Shown here: positions 5,715-5,756 of the stretch, in pieces | How positions within the stretch are numbered: position 1 is the stretch's first letter | Layout: every line of letters starts with the position of its first letter | Notes under the pieces: generated by a model | Told to the model about the DNA's origin: nothing | Database searches by the model: none | What the model saw: only the letters and a program-made list of their open reading frames with translations | Translations under genes and position numbers: made by a program | NCBI GenBank assembly: GCA_964589285.1 | Contig: CAZPSP010000159.1 | Span: forward strand, 1 to 5,756 | Direction of reading: 5' to 3' | Origin: DAOUEG01 sp964589285 | Lineage (GTDB): Bacteria > Chloroflexota > Dehalococcoidia > Dehalococcoidales > RBG-16-60-22 | Length of the DNA stretch: 5,756 nucleotides

Positions 5715-5744
5715 TTTGTAGCATAAAACCGTCTTTTACGTCAA
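5715..5744 (-). promoter_or_regulatory. Promoter of the small membrane-protein gene
   Basis: On the minus strand TTGACG (5739-5744, 5 of 6) and TACAAA (5715-5720, 4 of 6) are 18 nt apart, with TGC directly before the -10 as in an extended -10. The A of the ATG (5707) is 8 nt after the -10, so transcription would begin at or within a base of the start codon. Confidence 0.55.
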
Positions 5745-5756
5745 TAAACGGCGGAT

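Overview
This is an ordinary bacterial housekeeping region. It probably comes from a member of the Chloroflexota close to Dehalococcoidia. That placement is from memory of family features: the EF-Ts is very short (167 residues), as in that group, and the UMP kinase, S2 and gene order fit. It was not tested by a database search. I see no mobile element, CRISPR array, RNA gene or defence system, and nothing that looks like an undescribed multi-gene system.

Layout. The centre (about 410-4555) is a tightly packed minus-strand operon, read from right to left: rpsB (ribosomal protein S2), tsf (EF-Ts), pyrH (UMP kinase), frr (ribosome recycling factor), uppS (undecaprenyl diphosphate synthase) and cdsA (CDP-diglyceride synthase). 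Gaps between genes are 3-10 nt, and uppS and cdsA overlap by 7 nt. A good sigma-70-type promoter lies about 60 nt upstream of rpsB. To the left, and on the same strand, is the 5' part of a flavodoxin-family gene that runs off the window. It has its own near-consensus promoter placed directly at the end of cdsA. To the right, across a 179-nt divergent intergenic region, rsmG (16S rRNA m7G methyltransferase) is read on the plus strand. It meets, tail to tail with a single base between the stop codons, a small minus-strand gene for an 86-residue single-pass membrane protein that I do not recognise.

How the genes fit together. The operon joins translation (S2 in the 30S subunit, EF-Ts recharging EF-Tu, RRF splitting post-termination ribosomes) with UMP phosphorylation for nucleotide supply and two envelope-lipid steps (the C55 lipid carrier precursor and CDP-diacylglycerol). 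This is a widely conserved growth-linked arrangement. rsmG adds ribosome maturation on the other strand.

The points most worth a second look are regulatory. rsmG and the small membrane-protein gene both lack a Shine-Dalgarno sequence, and both have an extended -10-like element (TGC followed by TATACT or TACAAA) ending 6-7 nt before the start codon. This predicts leaderless mRNAs. The operon genes and the flavodoxin gene mostly follow ordinary leadered patterns.
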